The position numbers and the translations under genes were made by a program. A stretch of 64,000 nt of DNA from Camellia lanceoleosa (lineage: Eukaryota > Streptophyta > Magnoliopsida > Ericales > Theaceae), in assembly GCA_025200525.1 (NCBI GenBank), contig CM045767.1, positions 8,105,273 through 8,169,272 of the forward strand. Direction: 5' to 3'. Below, piece by piece: positions 1 through 11,699 of this stretch. The notes beneath the pieces are model-generated. The model did not search any database, was not told the DNA's origin, and saw only the letters and a list, made by a program, of their open reading frames with translations. Every line of letters starts with the position of its first letter. Position 1 is the first letter of the stretch.

Positions 1-1316
1 CAGTTTGCTGGTGCCCAAGAGGCTTCCCGTTTTTGGCTCCTGCTCGAGGGCCTGGTTTGTCGGGCATGGTTCTTAGGGGAGCGGTTCTTACTCCAGACCA
101 TTGGCTTGCCCGAGCCGGTAGTCTCCATGCCGCCTCCGACATACATGAGAGCCACAGAGAAATTCACTTTTTAGGAGATGATCGATTTCACCAGGGGCTG
201 GGACGTTGACTTTTTTTGGGTCGAGGGTGACTACACAGCCTTCATTCAGACATACCTCATGCCACCTCTAACTGGCACCCGTGGAGGTGAGAGAGTGAGG
301 GCTCCAGCTGAGAGAGAGACAGACAGACAGAGGGGCCAGGGCGACCAGGACCCGTGGCAAGAGAGATTCTCAGACGAGACAAAGGACGGGATGGCCAAAG
401 CTGCCTACTACACTCACTTGTTGGCGGCATACTGGGGAGGCTTATCAGATCCCTATTGAGCACGCATCAGCCGGGCACAAGCTTGTCAGGGTTCGAGGCC
501 CGACTCTAGTATGTACCACACTTTACACTTTGCATGTTCAATTCATTTCAGTTATGCTTATAGAACACTAACCCTCTCAACGCACTTGTAGGCATCCATA
601 GAGTACACTGGGCAGGCTCTCGAGCTAACGGCTTCCCTGATGGAGATGGTGCAGAAGAGCATGAACCTGCTCAGCCTCTACAAGATTCCGGTAATTTCCC
701 TTAGTTCGCACTTCATGTCATCAAACTTTCTGCTGACACATTAGCATTTCAACTATAATCTATTCCATACTGCACTGATCTGATACGTTACACTCAAACA
801 CTGCATTGAAACACTGCATCCATACACTACATTCATTCACTGCATTCATACATTCATGCTGCATACACTGATGCTGCATATCATCTTTGTTTCTGATATA
901 TACCGTGACTGATGTATTTGACAAACTGCCCTTTTTAGATCCCAGCTACACCAAGTGCTCCAGGGGGAGCTGTAGCAGGACCATCAGTGCCTCCTCCAGC
1001 AGTAGGGAGAGAGAGACGGGAGGCTCCTGCACGTAGGCGAGGCAGAGCTAGGGGCACCCGTGACGAGAGTGGCCCTTCAGATCTTGTTCCGAACGATGAT
1101 GATGATGAGACAGGTGAGGACGAGAAGACAGTGAGTCCACAGTCAGAGTCATCTGAGGATGGAGACGACAACGCCGGCTCAGATTTCGAGGACAGAGATG
1201 ATGCCAAGGTAGGTTCAGTAGCTAGCTCAGATATAGAGGCCTCTGATAGTGGTGCTGATGGAGATAGCACTGAGTCCATGCCCAAGAAGAGAATGAAGAG
1301 GGCCTCTCGATCCTGA
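1..1316 (+). CDS. Unassigned three-exon ORF, 3' part, with acidic tail
   Basis: I do not recognise this family. Three coding blocks can be joined by normal splice signals. The first runs from the window edge to about 508 and ends CTCTA|GTATGT. The second is 591-690 (acceptor TTGTAG, donor CCG|GTAATT, peptide with ASIEYTGQALELTASLMEMV). The third is about 939-1316 (acceptor TTTTTAG) and stays in phase with the second. The last exon is Pro/Arg-rich, then strongly acidic (DDDDETGEDE), and ends in a basic KKRMKRASRS tail just before the TGA. In block 1 the reading frame 178-459 (FIQTYLMPPLTGTRGG) is not the one that reaches the donor at 508, so a frameshift is likely near 430. A run of A follows at about 1421. 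Such acidic-tailed plant-mobile-domain-like ORFs are common in plant transposons, but that link is inference. Confidence 0.4.
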
Positions 1317-1560
1317 GGTGGATGGCGCCGATTCATGTGTTCTTACTTAGACTTTTTTTGCTAGTAGTGTTAGGACATTATACAACTTTATTTTCTTAGA
1401 AAAAGACTTGTACTCTTTTGTAAAAAAAAAAAAAAAACCATGATTTAGAATGAAAACAGCTTTTTGATAAAAGTGTTGCATTTTATATTCTGAGCATCGC
1501 ATTGCATCATTTTGCACAAAAACAGGATTGATGGAAATTGAATATTGTACATTGTATTGG
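1317..1560. other. Short AT-rich spacer after the unassigned ORF
   Basis: No gene seen. It includes a 16-base A run near 1421-1436 and AT-rich sequence that could be the 3' untranslated part of the preceding ORF. Confidence 0.4.
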
Positions 1561-1579
1561 CAATTTCTTAATTAGGTAA

Positions 1580-1800
1580 TGAACCGACTAACACATAACA
1601 AACAGAGTAAAACAACTCAATGAACAACTAATGCAGCAACTCGATAAACCAAAGCAACAACTCGATAAACAAAACCACTTGATAAACAAAACAACTCGAT
1701 AAGCAACATAATAACTCAATAAACAAATTGAAATAACATAAGAGCGACTTAATAAAACTCCTAAAACAAGACAGGAAAATGCACCAAGAGCAAAACAAAA
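1580..1800. repeat. Degenerate AACTCGATAAAC-type tandem repeat
   Basis: Short words such as CAACTCGATAAACAAA and AACTCAATAAACAAA recur about every 15-30 bases. The reverse complement resembles the region downstream of the DUF7745-like gene in T2 (about 28.8-28.9 kb, TTATCGAGTTGTATTG), so this is probably the same part of the Tat element, a known hot spot for tandem repeat growth. Confidence 0.5.
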
Positions 1801-2037
1801 CACAGGTTCTTAGCACTCTCAACACATAGATGGTCCAGAGGACAAACCAGGAGACCATCGGCCATAAACAGAGGCTGTCGGCCACCAGTGGTGGCCGATC
1901 GGCTAGAAAAGGTGACTGGTCAGCCATCAGTGCAAGGGACCTCCAGATTGTTGCCACATGTCTTCCACTCAGTGCCTTATCTTCTACAAAAGTTGGGACT
2001 TCGTAGTTTTTTTATTCCAGCTCTATTTTTGACACAA

Positions 2038-3353
2038 ATGGAGCCATTCTTCACCGAAAAACTCTCAAATTGGATTGCAACTCTAGATGGCTCAGAAAAA
2101 GTGAATTTCTGAGGTTTCGGGATGAATGCACTATTGCTGCTAAGTCGTACCCCACTATGTTTTCCGTTCCTCCACGTCGTGGCTAGATGTTGGAACCCGG
2201 TTACACATGTTTTCATCTTTGGGGGGCAAAAGATATGCCCTACAATCGAAGAATTTCAAGTTCTGATGGAATCCTGATACGACGAGGAAATCTTGCCCCA
2301 ATCCCATTTTGGTCACATCCAGGCCTTAGGAAGAATGTGTGGGCTCACTTTACACGAAATTCGATCCTTGATTCACAACAAAGAGCTGGATATTCCCAAC
2401 CTCATTCATCGATTTTCTAACGCCGGCGACCGCGGTGACTGTATTCAGCAAAGTTTTCGGCAGGATGCCCTCTGTTTGTGCATGTTGGCTCATTTTCTAC
2501 TTGCCGCTAGTTTTGGAGGGTCTATTATCCGCTTGATTGAAGTAGCCCAAGGCTTGAAAGCAGGCAAAAGCTGCATTGGCTTAGCATTAGCCGAGACTTT
2601 AATGGGCTTAGCATTAGCCGAGACTTTAATGGGATTGGATGCCTTCCATCGGCGGGAGACGACCAAGTTCGCTGGAAGTCCACTACTTTTGCAGGTACTA
2701 TTTCCCACCCTATCTCACATGTGTTTCTCACATCACTCAGCACTCATGCTCTATTTTTTTTTCTCAAAGCCCTTTCTCACTTTTCTCTCCACATACACCT
2801 TTCTATTCTTTAATCTCTCTTATTTTTTATCCCTCCTCGGATATGGCTCATGGACAGGTTGAAAGTAGTGGACTCTTGTCCCGCATATTTAGCATGAGAC
2901 TATTTCTTTCACCAGCAGCTAGTAGATTTCCTGAACGAGGGATGGCGGTGCCATTGGATGTGCAACAGGTCTGCTGTTGACATTGCTTGGTGTTGCCCCT
3001 GGTTTTATCTGCCCGAGACGAGCTACAACATGGCTCGGCAGCCAGGCATTCAGTTGATTGGCTTAACACACTATGTCTTCTACTTTCCATTCCGGTTTCG
3101 GTGTCAGTTCGGACATGACCAGATTTTCCTAGAAGAAGAAGTAGAGTATTCGGCTTCATTTCCAATTCGAGGCTCACAACTAGCTCGATATCCCACTGCA
3201 TGGAGGACAAGAGAACTTCTGGCTCCCGCTCCCAATTTCAGTTGCACTCTTTCTGGCGAATGTATAGCTTGGCTTGAAGATGAGGCGCAAACTGGGCCTA
3301 CCTTAGCATCTGAAGCTTCCACAAGCTCTAGGAGGGGACGCAGGAACACCTGA
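2038..3353 (+). pseudogene. Antisense DUF7745-like gene of T1 (nearly intact)
   Basis: Exon 1 starts MEPFFTEKLSN at 2038 and ends at the donor CAG|GTACTA (2694/2695). Exon 2 runs from about 2859 to the TGA at 3351-3353. Diagnostic words are ARCWNPVTHVFIFGGQ, CPTIEEFQVLM, ALAETLMGLDAF and GWRCHWMC, which match my memory of the plant DUF7745 family found in retrotransposons; function is unknown. Breaks are few: TGA after KVNF, TGA after LMES and TGA after CPAYLA, the last two probably from CGA arginine codons. The intron acceptor reads ACAGG where T2 has TAAG, so splicing would shift the frame. A 27-bp in-frame duplication makes LALAETLMG occur twice (about 2580-2636). It lies antisense to T1 pol. 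A T2 copy exists at 27.3-28.5 kb. Confidence 0.7.
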
Positions 3354-3899
3354 CTCATCGATACCCCAAGTTTATTGCTTTAATCTGTATTTTCAAGTTT
3401 TCCTTTTGAATGTAATAAAAGCAACTTTGATTTGTATTGAAAGGTAGAGAACTCTGTGTTGAAATCAATGAAATTGAAATTGTGGGTAACGAAAATTTTC
3501 TTTTTGGTCCAAAAATGGTCTAAGTTGTAAAAAGATTAATTTGAACAAAATCAACTTTTATCAAAACTTTTCAAAATCATTTTCGATAAGGATCACAACT
3601 GGACAAACATGGAATCTATCCTTGAGATGTACAACCCCGAATCCAGAAATGGAAAATTGCCCCTTGGTCTGAATAGCACTACTCAACACTGTAATCAGCT
3701 CTTCTCTTAGGGTAAGGATCACAACCGAACTTTCAGATAACAAGCAAAGAAAGATGCCTTGATCAAACACATAGACATAGTTGATTTGGAAGTGTTTATG
3801 GCTGGACTTCAGAATGAAGTTGCTTACGTATCCCGAGGATGGGAATCAAGCCTTACGTAGTTCAGTTCGGGTTCACTGCATTAACACTCTCCTTTTGCA
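3354..3899. other. T1 non-coding stretch between aORF and pol
   Basis: No ORF of note. The reverse complement of 3560-3780 aligns by eye with T2 sequence on both sides of the solo LTR (about 23520-23611 and 27030-27130), for example CGGGGTTGTACATCTC against TGGGGTTGTACAACTT. This supports one shared ancestral spacer between pol and the antisense gene. Confidence 0.5.
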
Positions 3900-4024
3900 C
3901 TCTAACTTTTGCCAAGGCCGCCTTTCTGGGTCTTCAGCCGTGCAATCTCAGTTTGATTCATGTGCACTTTTTTGTTCTCTAACTTTTGCCTAGGTTGCCC
4001 TTCCGGGTTTTCGGCCTAGCGAGC
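3900..4024 (-). repeat. Post-pol tandem stem-loop repeat of T1
   Basis: Immediately after the pol stop, the minus strand carries two copies (4024-3977 and 3943-3900) of a unit beginning GCTCGCTAGGCCGAAAACCC and ending CCTAGGCAAAAGTTAGAG. Each can fold as a short hairpin (CTAGG/CCTAG and CCC/GGG around an A-rich loop). T2 has the same pair at 23237-23362. The role is unknown; a 3'-end, packaging or RNA-stability signal is possible. Confidence 0.6.
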
Positions 4025-4027
4025 CAC

Positions 4028-6963
4028 TCAGGGATAGTATTTCTTTAACTTGTCCATGTTGATTGGTTTGGAGTAGGCCATCCAAGTCCATAAGAATAAT
4101 AGCTCCACCTGACCAGATTAATTTGTTGATGTAAGGGCCATTAGTTGATCCTAACTTGCCCTAGGGTCATGGATGGGAGCTCGGTTGTCTTTGAGCACCA
4201 AATCCCCTTCCTTAAGATTCTTGGACTTAACTTTCTTGTTAAAAACCCTGGCAATCCTACGTTGATATCCTTAAACATGGTACAGTGCTTTCAGCCTCCT
4301 CTCATCAAATAGTATTAGTTTTTCGAACCTGCTCACGCCAATCCACTTCTGCTATTTGGCACTCAGCCATATCCCACAGCGACAGTACCTCAATTTCAAT
4401 TGGTAGAACAGCCTCCATCCCATAAACCAGAGAATACGGAGTTGCCCCAGTAGATGTTCGAATCGAAGCCCTATAACCCCAGAAAGCAAATGACAATTTT
4501 TCTGGCCAGTCCGTGTAAGTCTCAACCATTTTCTGTAGAATGTGCTTGATGCTCTTGTTGGCGGCCTCAACAAATTCGCTGGTTTATGCCGATATGTAGA
4601 TGACTTATGAAAAGCCACGTTGTATTTCTCCAACAAGTCGATCACTTCTTTCTTGAAATGGGAGCCATTATCTGAAATGATCTCATTCGGGACCCTATAA
4701 CGACAAATGATGTTATTCCTGATGAACTTGGCCACATGCGATGCTTTTAGCACAGCATAGGATTGGGCTTCTACCCACTTTGTAAAATAGTCTATTGCCA
4801 CCAAGATGTACTCATGCCCGTTCGAGCCTTTCGGTGTAACTACCCCAATAACATCAATTTCCCAGATTGAAAAAGGCCATGGTGAAGTCATGTTGTACAA
4901 AGATTGATATGGATATTCATGCGATTTGCATGAATTTGGCATTTATGGCATCGCCGAACAAAATTGATAAAATCCTCTTCCATGGTCGACCAATAGTAAC
5001 CCTGCCTGAGAATCTTCCGGGCTAGCATTACTCCGCTCATGTGTGCTCCACACTCTCCTCCATTGATGGTTTCCATTAGGCGCTTCGACTCTTCTACATT
5101 AACACACAGTTTGTGCATTCCCAGATGGCCTCTCTTGTACAACTTACCCCCGCAGATGATAAACTGAGTAGCCATTCTCCGTATTGCCCTCTTATCTTTG
5201 GCATTTGCCCCTAGTGAATATGATTCCTTTTCCAAGAAGTTCCAGACATCATAATACCAGGGGTTCTGGTCTTGTACTTCATCTATTGCGGCGATCAACT
5301 CATAAGCCAGCACATATCTCTATTCAATAATGATCGGACGATCCGCATCTCTAAAGGGATGTCTATCATGGAAGATAGAGTTGATAAAGCATCAGCGAAC
5401 CTGTTGTTTTCTCTTAACAGATGCGTGAAGGTTAACTTCTCAAACCTAGGAATCAGAACATCCAGGGTTTGGTGATAAATTTTCATTCTTTATTCTTTAA
5501 CTTTCCAATCTCCTTTTGCTTGAGATACAACCAAGTTCGAGTCCCCGATGACGTCCAGCCTTTTTGCCCCTAGTTCCAGAGCAGCTTCGAGTCCAACAAT
5601 ACATGCCTCATATTCTGCTTTATTGTTCGATACCTTGAACCAGAGTTTGAAGGCTAAGGGTATATGAGAATTTTCAGGTGCTATCAGCAACACCCCTATC
5701 TCATAACCATACTGGTTAGACGCTCTGTCAAAGTACATTGTCGAAGTTTCTTCCTCAACTTGCAAAATGGCTTCATCCAGGAATAAGTGCTCTACCGCTT
5801 CGTCCCCTTCCATTGGGTGATCCGTTAAAAATTCTGCTACAGCTCTCCCCTTAACAGACTTGCGAGTCACGTATTTCAAATTGAATTTGGAGAGAAGAAG
5901 CAACCAACGGGCTAGCCTACCTGTAAGTGTTGGTTTCTCAAAGAGATATTTGATGGGATCTAATTTTGAAACCAGAATTACAGAGTGAGCTAACAGGTAG
6001 TGCCTTAACTTCCTGGTAGCCCATACCAAGGCTAAGCAAGCCTTCTCCAGCAGGGTGTAACGGGTCTCATAATCTAGCATCTTCTTGCTCAGGTAATAGA
6101 CGGCTTTCTCCACTCTATCCTCAAATTCTTGTGCAAGCATACAACCCATAGTCGTGTCGGTTACTGACAGATACAGAATCAACGGCTTCCCCGGCTCTGG
6201 TGGTGACAACACGGGCGGGTTCTGAAAGTACTACTTGATTTGCTCAAAAGCAACCTGGCATCAGTCATCCCATTGGAATTTCTTTCCTTTCTTCAAGAGA
6301 CCAAATAGTGGTTCACAAGTCAAGGTTAATCTTGCAATAAACCGTCTTATGAATTGCACTTTGCCCAGAAAGCCTCACACCTCATTTTCAGTCCTTGGTG
6401 GTGGCATTTCTAAGATGGCCTTGATTTTGGAAGGATCAACCTTGATGACCCTCTCGTAATCAAGAACCCCAACATTTTCCCGCTTATGACACCAAAAGTG
6501 CATTTCTATGGATTCAAATTTCTTAACCGATATTCTCTAATCCGCTGGAAGAATTTCTTCAAGGCGTGTAGTGGCTCTCTTTTCTTGGACTTGACAATCA
6601 TGTCGCCCATGTACACCTCAACCTTTTTATGGATCATATCATGTAAAATTGTGGTTGCAGCGCTGATAAGTAGCCCCAGATTTTTCGCATCAAACGCATC
6701 ATCTTGTAGCAAGAGGTTCCCCATAGCCCGTGAAAGCGCTTTTTCTATTCTCGAAAGTGCCATCAAGATCTGGTTATACTCGGAAAATCCATCCATAAAG
6801 GAAAGCAATGCATGGCCTGTGGTGAAATCCACCAATTCGTCGATGTGCAGTAGAGGAAAGTCGTCCTTCCGACTGGCCTTGTTCAGATCTCTAAAATCCA
6901 CACACACCCGAATTCTGCCATCTTTCTTCGACACCAGAACAATGTTAGCCAACCAAGTTGGAT
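4028..6963 (-). pseudogene. T1 gypsy (Tat) pol: RT, RNase H, aRNH, integrase, 5'-truncated
   Basis: Reverse transcriptase begins abruptly at NPTWLANIVLVSKKDG (6963) and continues with VCVDFRDLNKAS and HALLSFMDGFS. The catalytic YVDD is changed to YMGD (about 6605-6616). A first RNase H (TTMGCMLAQEFED, LALVWATRKLRHYLLAH) is followed by a second, archaeal-type RNase H (MYFDRASNQYGYEIGVLLIA, AEYEACIVGLEAALELG, GDSNLVV), a hallmark of the Tat lineage. Integrase shows HLGMHKLC, RRCHKCQIH, IISDNGSHF and ATPYSLVYGMEAVLP. The stop is TGA at 4028-4030 after MDKLKKYYP. Several frame changes are present, for example near 6510-6210 and 4600. Everything upstream of PTW is missing because a foreign LTR abuts at 6964. 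It cannot encode an active enzyme. Confidence 0.85.
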
Positions 6964-7930
6964 TGTCACGACCCAAACCTGCCCCTAAAAGTTTGGACAT
7001 GACCAAATTTAACCTAAGGCCTTAACTTGGGTATTAAAATGTTACTCAACCTCGAGGCCTAATCGAAGCTAGAGAATGAAAGAATAAGCATTCATTGAGT
7101 CAGGCCTAAGTACTAGGATTACAGTGCATTACTGTACATACATAATATTCCATGTGTCCAATCCATTACAAGATACAACAAAGGTCAACTTAAAAGTTAA
7201 GTTTTAACATTACTTATGTACATATTTGTTGTTCCCAAAATTATAACAAAACATTTTATCACAGGGGTTTCCAATATATAACAAAGGGTCAAAGCGGTGA
7301 CCCAGCCAAAACAGGTTCAGCTACAGGCTTTTGGGCTGACCTAAGGTTGACCCGTAAGTTGATTACCTACAAAACATACAGGAAAGTAGAGTGAGCAAGG
7401 CTCAGTGGATGATAGTAATACACATAAATTAAAAGACAAGCATAAGTCAATATTGCATATTCACAATTCATAATTCCACTCATTTTTCCATTTTGGAATG
7501 GCCTCAGGCCCATATTTAACAAAACGGCCTTAGGCCAACCAGAATACAGAACGGCCTCGGGCCCAATAGAATACAGAACGGCCTTAGGCCCAATAGAATA
7601 CAGAACGGCCTCAGGCCCAATAGAATACAGAACGGCCTTGGGCCCTTCTTAATAACAAAACGGCCTTAGGCCCATCATATCAGTAGACAAAACGACCTTA
7701 GGTCCATAATTCACATGCCAATATTCAACATATATCAATATATTTCATATAACATAAGACATTCACTAAAGAGTGAACAAGATCTTAAACAATACGCACA
7801 GGAGCTAGGGATTCACTATGCAAACAAGCGGTTTGATACAATCCGACATTCGAGGTGAGTAACCTGTCCTAGTTTGGAACAGTCTCTATGGCTTCCGATA
7901 TGCAACTAGGTTGATTGGTCAAATGGGTAC
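6964..7930. mobile_element. Foreign LTR fragment starting TGTCACGACCC
   Basis: The T1 pol reading stops exactly where a TGTCACGACCCAAACC head begins, a very common start of plant gypsy LTRs. It contains a GGCCTTAGGCC minisatellite. I could not find a matching target duplication or the exact right end; the sequence changes character somewhere between about 7870 and 7940. It could be a solo LTR or a larger truncated element. No ORF. Confidence 0.45.
7495..7710. repeat. 27-bp GGCCTTAGGCC minisatellite
   Basis: About eight units of ACGGCCTTAGGCCCAATAGA plus ATACAGA lie head to tail. The central four are almost identical and differ at TTA/TCA/TCG within the core, and the outer ones are degenerate. 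The core GGCCTNAGGCC is close to a palindrome. It lies inside the foreign LTR. Confidence 0.85.
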
Positions 7931-8210
7931 CTCAGCAAGACCACCTAATATACCTCTTGCTCCTAATACCGAGAAGTGAAAGGAGGATCAAACGGTATAG
8001 CGATGGTCCAAATCCAAGGGTTGTGTTCCCATCGTGGCAGAGCCCGCAACCGATCAGCCTTTTGGCGAGCTTTTCCAAGCAAGCCTTTGGCGAACCGCTT
8101 AGGAATAACAGATGGCAAACACTGTGACTTAGGCGCACCGATGCAAATGCAAATACAAAGAAACACATAGGTGTAGATAAAATAACATATCATAAGTTCG
8201 AGTCAAGTAC
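7931..8210 (-). other. Possible T1 5' leader
   Basis: No gene is recognised. By position (between the PBS-like site and the foreign LTR) this is probably what is left of the T1 leader upstream of gag. Short reading frames on both strands have no domain. Confidence 0.3.
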
Positions 8211-8239
8211 TCTAAGTCCGCAGCAGAGTTGCCAGAAAC
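8211..8239 (-). other. Primer-binding-site-like motif of T1
   Basis: On the minus strand, directly after the LTR end CCCACA, the sequence reads TTTCTGGCAACTCTGCTG followed by CGGACTTAGA. This matches my recollection of the conserved leader (TTCTGGCGACTCTGCTGGGG) found after the 5' LTR of many Tat-type elements, and it fixes the LTR orientation as minus. The tRNA used cannot be proved from sequence alone. Confidence 0.5.
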
Positions 8240-11200
8240 TGTGGGCTCGCCTTTTTCTCGCGCCCCCCCCACCTTTCGAAAAGGGGTTTGAAAAGAAGGC
8301 CTCACAATTGGGATTCCCGCGGTTCTGAATCTAATCTCATAAGTGCAATGTGAAACTGATAAATATCAAAGAGTTCAATTCGGCGAACTTTTTGGAAAAT
8401 TGATTTTAAATCAAATTATGCCAAAATTGGACTACTTTGCTGGATTACAGAGTCGCCACCTAAATATTTTATTTTGGAGAAATTTAGGAAACCCTGACTC
8501 GTGCCAAAGGCACATGTCCGTCATTACCAAAGTTGTCTCGGCTTGGGAACTTGGGTACGAGGGGGAAAGGTCATGAATTGAGCACCCCCGCTCACCCGAT
8601 CAATGATCGGCCTCCACTAACCATGATATGTTCTTTTATAAACCTTATGTGTTCTTATTCCGATTATTAGCTAACTTTACTATGTGACGCACACAAGCAA
8701 GTATAGACTAGTCGCAAGACTTGGAACAATTCAACTTATGTTTGTTTTCAGAAAATGGTTTGAATTTTCCACCCTCAAGTGGGCTTTAAAAGATGCAGAT
8801 TTGCCACCTCAAGTGGGCTTAAAACATGATTTATGCATAAAAAGTGGGCTTAAAACTTACATTCATTGAATTGTTCCAATTCAAACAACAAGCCTTCATC
8901 CACGGCATTCAATCGGGCTTAGCATTTAAGCACCTAGCCTCATGGCAAGCATGCGAAACACCGCAATATGGCAATCATACTCATGCAAGTATGCTAAAGC
9001 ATAAAACTCACTGAGCACTCCGAGCCAAAACAAACGCTAGTTAGAAAAATGCATGATCCTAACTATACAAGATGCCTAATGCAACGCATGCAATATGAAA
9101 TTAATAGGCGCAATATGAAATTAATAGGCTCGGCTACTAATATGGCATTTGATTCAATTCAATTTGATAACATGCTTTGAAACACATTCAAATAAGTATT
9201 GAAATTGCTATGTAGTTTGAATAATGCGCCAAGCCTCGGTGCATGCAAAACAAATGAATGGATGCAAACATGCAAGCAAAAGGTATGCTAATTGAAAATG
9301 TCCCTAAACTAACCATCGAAAGCAATTAAGTAAAACGGAGAAAAAAGTGAGGTTGGAAGACATGCAAACACGCACGCACACTTATTACAACATTGTGCCC
9401 TCGCAAAGGAGGGTCCAAATGAATAAGCTAAGCTAACTAACTGCGCTAATTAAGCTAATTATTACAACACAAAACTAATTAACTAATTTATTCTAAGCTA
9501 ATTAATTACAACAAATCGGAATTGAATAACTAGTTACACTAACTAATTTAAGTACAACACTTGAATTGAACTAGCTACTCTAAGCTAACTAAAGCAATCA
9601 AAAGGCCTCGAGGGTGAGGGACGCATGCATGCTTGGTTGGCTTCCTCCCGAAAATCCACCGCCTTGCCATCAGACACCTTTGTTTGCACTTGGTTGAACA
9701 CCGAATATTTTGCCAATTTCCAGAACACCTCTGACCCCTTTTAGGAGCACACTAAACAACTTTCATTGATGGCCAGTCGGCTGCTTCTGGTGGCCGGTCG
9801 ACCACCGCTTCCTCGACTTTTTTTTGCTGCAACAGAGAGAAAATAGAGGCAAAGAAGTGTATTCTGAAGGAGTGTATGTACTGTTACCCTCCTTATCATC
9901 TCAAAACCACAAAGGAGTGGCATACTTGGATCCAAAACCACCAACCAAGCATTTTCAGTGCATGATGGCCAAGGAACGAAGGAGTACAATTTCATTGTAT
10001 GCAAAAACAAAACTCAAGACCATCACCTTATCATGTGTGATCAAAGGCAATGGAGACCAAGGAGATTGGCTCATTTCATCACTTTGAGTATAAAATGTTC
10101 CAATCTTCCTTGTGTTCAATATAACGCCCGATTAAACACATACAATGCAACACAATATGCTTATCTTCTTCTAGTTTTACTTATCACTTTTGTTTACTCA
10201 TTTTAGCTTACTAATCCATTCTTTAATTGATTAAGTCCAAAAGTGAGTGTCCTCTAATGAAAAGAGGGCTTAAACCACAAGTTTCTTGAGCATGAAAGAG
10301 ATCTCATGCCGTTGATAATGAACTCCCGAAGGAATTAAACCATTAAGCATGAATATCTCAATTTCACACTTAAGCCAACGAGGGGTTCAAAGCCACTTTC
10401 AAAATAAATGAAAGAGTGAAGAATAAAGGGAGATTGCAGAGATTTCAGTGCTGAAATGGAGTGCAAAATGACATTAAAACATGTAAGTAACTCATGCAAT
10501 TCATGTTTAAAAGCCTAAAAGATTAATCTAGTGAAGGAAATTTATCTACAACCATGCAATACAAGCCTCAAAGGACCTAATTAGCTTAAAACAGAGCTAA
10601 AACCAGTCAAAATAGTAGCAAAAACATGCTGAGATTAGGCTACAAAATGCTAGAAAAACATGCTCACATGTAAGGCAACTAGGTAAGCAAGCAAGACAAC
10701 AAGGAGGAGAGGCTAAACCCTCCAATTTTGGACTTCAAAACCAAGCTTTTGTCACTGAAAAACCTCTCATTTTCAGTGGGTAAAAGGCCCAAAAAGTTTG
10801 ATATAAATATAAGAAAAGATGGCACAAAAAGCTTCACAAGCTAAGGAACAAAAATGAGGGAAAACCCCCTAACTCACAAGGACTCAAACTACTATTTTTG
10901 TACCTCAAAAACAGAGTTTTTTATATCTCAAAATCAGCCTTAAAACAGTTTAAAAAGATGGCAAAGTAAGCATGCACAAAAAGCTTAAACAAGGTAAGTT
11001 CAATACCTTTGAAGCAAAGAGCAATTCAACCACAAACTCAAGCTCAAATCCCCTTTCAAGGCTCAAACAAAGCTCCAAGGGACCTCAACTCCAAGGTGAG
11101 AGTGTTTGATCAAGGGTCTATGTGCAAAAGTGTAGAGAAAACCAACTGCAAGGCACAAAATAAGAAGAGAGAAAGAAAATTCTAGAGAGAGAAAAAGAGA

Positions 11201-11682
11201 ATTTTTGTCTAAATTGTCTAACCTTCCAAAATGAGGGAGAACACTCTATATATAGAAAAAACAAGATTGAGCTTAGATTCATCCCTCCATACATGTGTAT
11301 GGAGATGCACTTCAGGAGCAACAATAGCACCTGCAAACAAAAATCAAAAGGAGAAAATGGTCGCCCATCATTGGTGGGCGACCAGGCCTCAAAGTAGCCG
11401 CCCGACCATCAACATAGTCGATCGCCACCACCGATGGTCGACAAGCACAAGTCATGGTCGATAGGCTTTAGGGTTGGCCGACAGGCCACCCTCTCCTCCA
11501 GACTTGAAAGAACAAGCCCTTGGTCCACAACCAAGCACAAAAAAGATAGGTTTAGAGGCTTAAAGACAAGGCACTTGGGCAAGATCTTCAGGCACTCAAA
11601 ACGAACACGAGCATACAAGATCATCGAGTGTTCAAATGATGACGTCCAAGTCTTGAGGACAGTCAAAAATGGGGTGTCTACA
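8240..11682 (-). mobile_element. 3.4-kb 5' LTR of T1 (Tat type)
   Basis: Read on the minus strand it starts TGTAGACACCCCATTTTTGA at 11682 and ends GGCGAGCCCACA at 8240, i.e. TG...CA. It is homologous along most of its length to the solo LTR 23612-27029 (shared stretches: AAGCCTTCATCCAC, ACTATACAAGATGCCTAATG, TGCATGATGGCCAAG). It contains an extra 500-bp block at about 8360-8880, with CAGAGTCGCCACCTAAAT, that the other copy lacks. The flanks GAAAC (left) and TGTAT (right) do not match, as expected if the left side is internal element sequence. Short ORFs inside it show no known domain. Confidence 0.75.
11246..11255 (-). promoter_or_regulatory. TATA-like box of the T1 LTR
   Basis: CTATATATAG lies about 430 bp inside the LTR start. 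The same 10 bases occur at the equivalent place in the solo LTR (26631-26640), each followed on the minus strand by a TCTCTCTAGA-rich stretch. Conservation between two diverged copies and the position fit the LTR promoter. The box is palindromic, so direction is taken from the LTR. Confidence 0.5.
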
Positions 11683-11699
11683 TGTATTTTATTTTAGAA

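Larger units (their letters stand above)
2038..11682 (-). mobile_element. Tat-lineage Ty3/gypsy element T1 (decayed)
   Basis: On the minus strand the parts come in this order: 5' LTR (11682 to 8240), PBS-like site (8239-8211), a foreign LTR insertion and loss of gag and protease, pol (6963-4028), a conserved post-pol stem-loop repeat (4024-3900), and an antisense DUF7745-like gene. This order is typical of the Tat (Ogre/Retand-like) branch, which is known to carry extra antisense ORFs between pol and the 3' LTR. No 3' LTR is visible to the left, so the element is truncated or continues past position 1. T2 at 17.8-28.5 kb is a close relative in the opposite orientation. Confidence 0.65.

Noticed and set aside
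7495..7710. CRISPR array
   Set aside because: Units are contiguous with no unique spacers, and the genome is a plant; it is a minisatellite.
8235..11687. Target duplication for the LTR 8240-11682
   Set aside because: GAAAC and TGTAT do not match; the left neighbour is the element's own PBS, so none is expected there.
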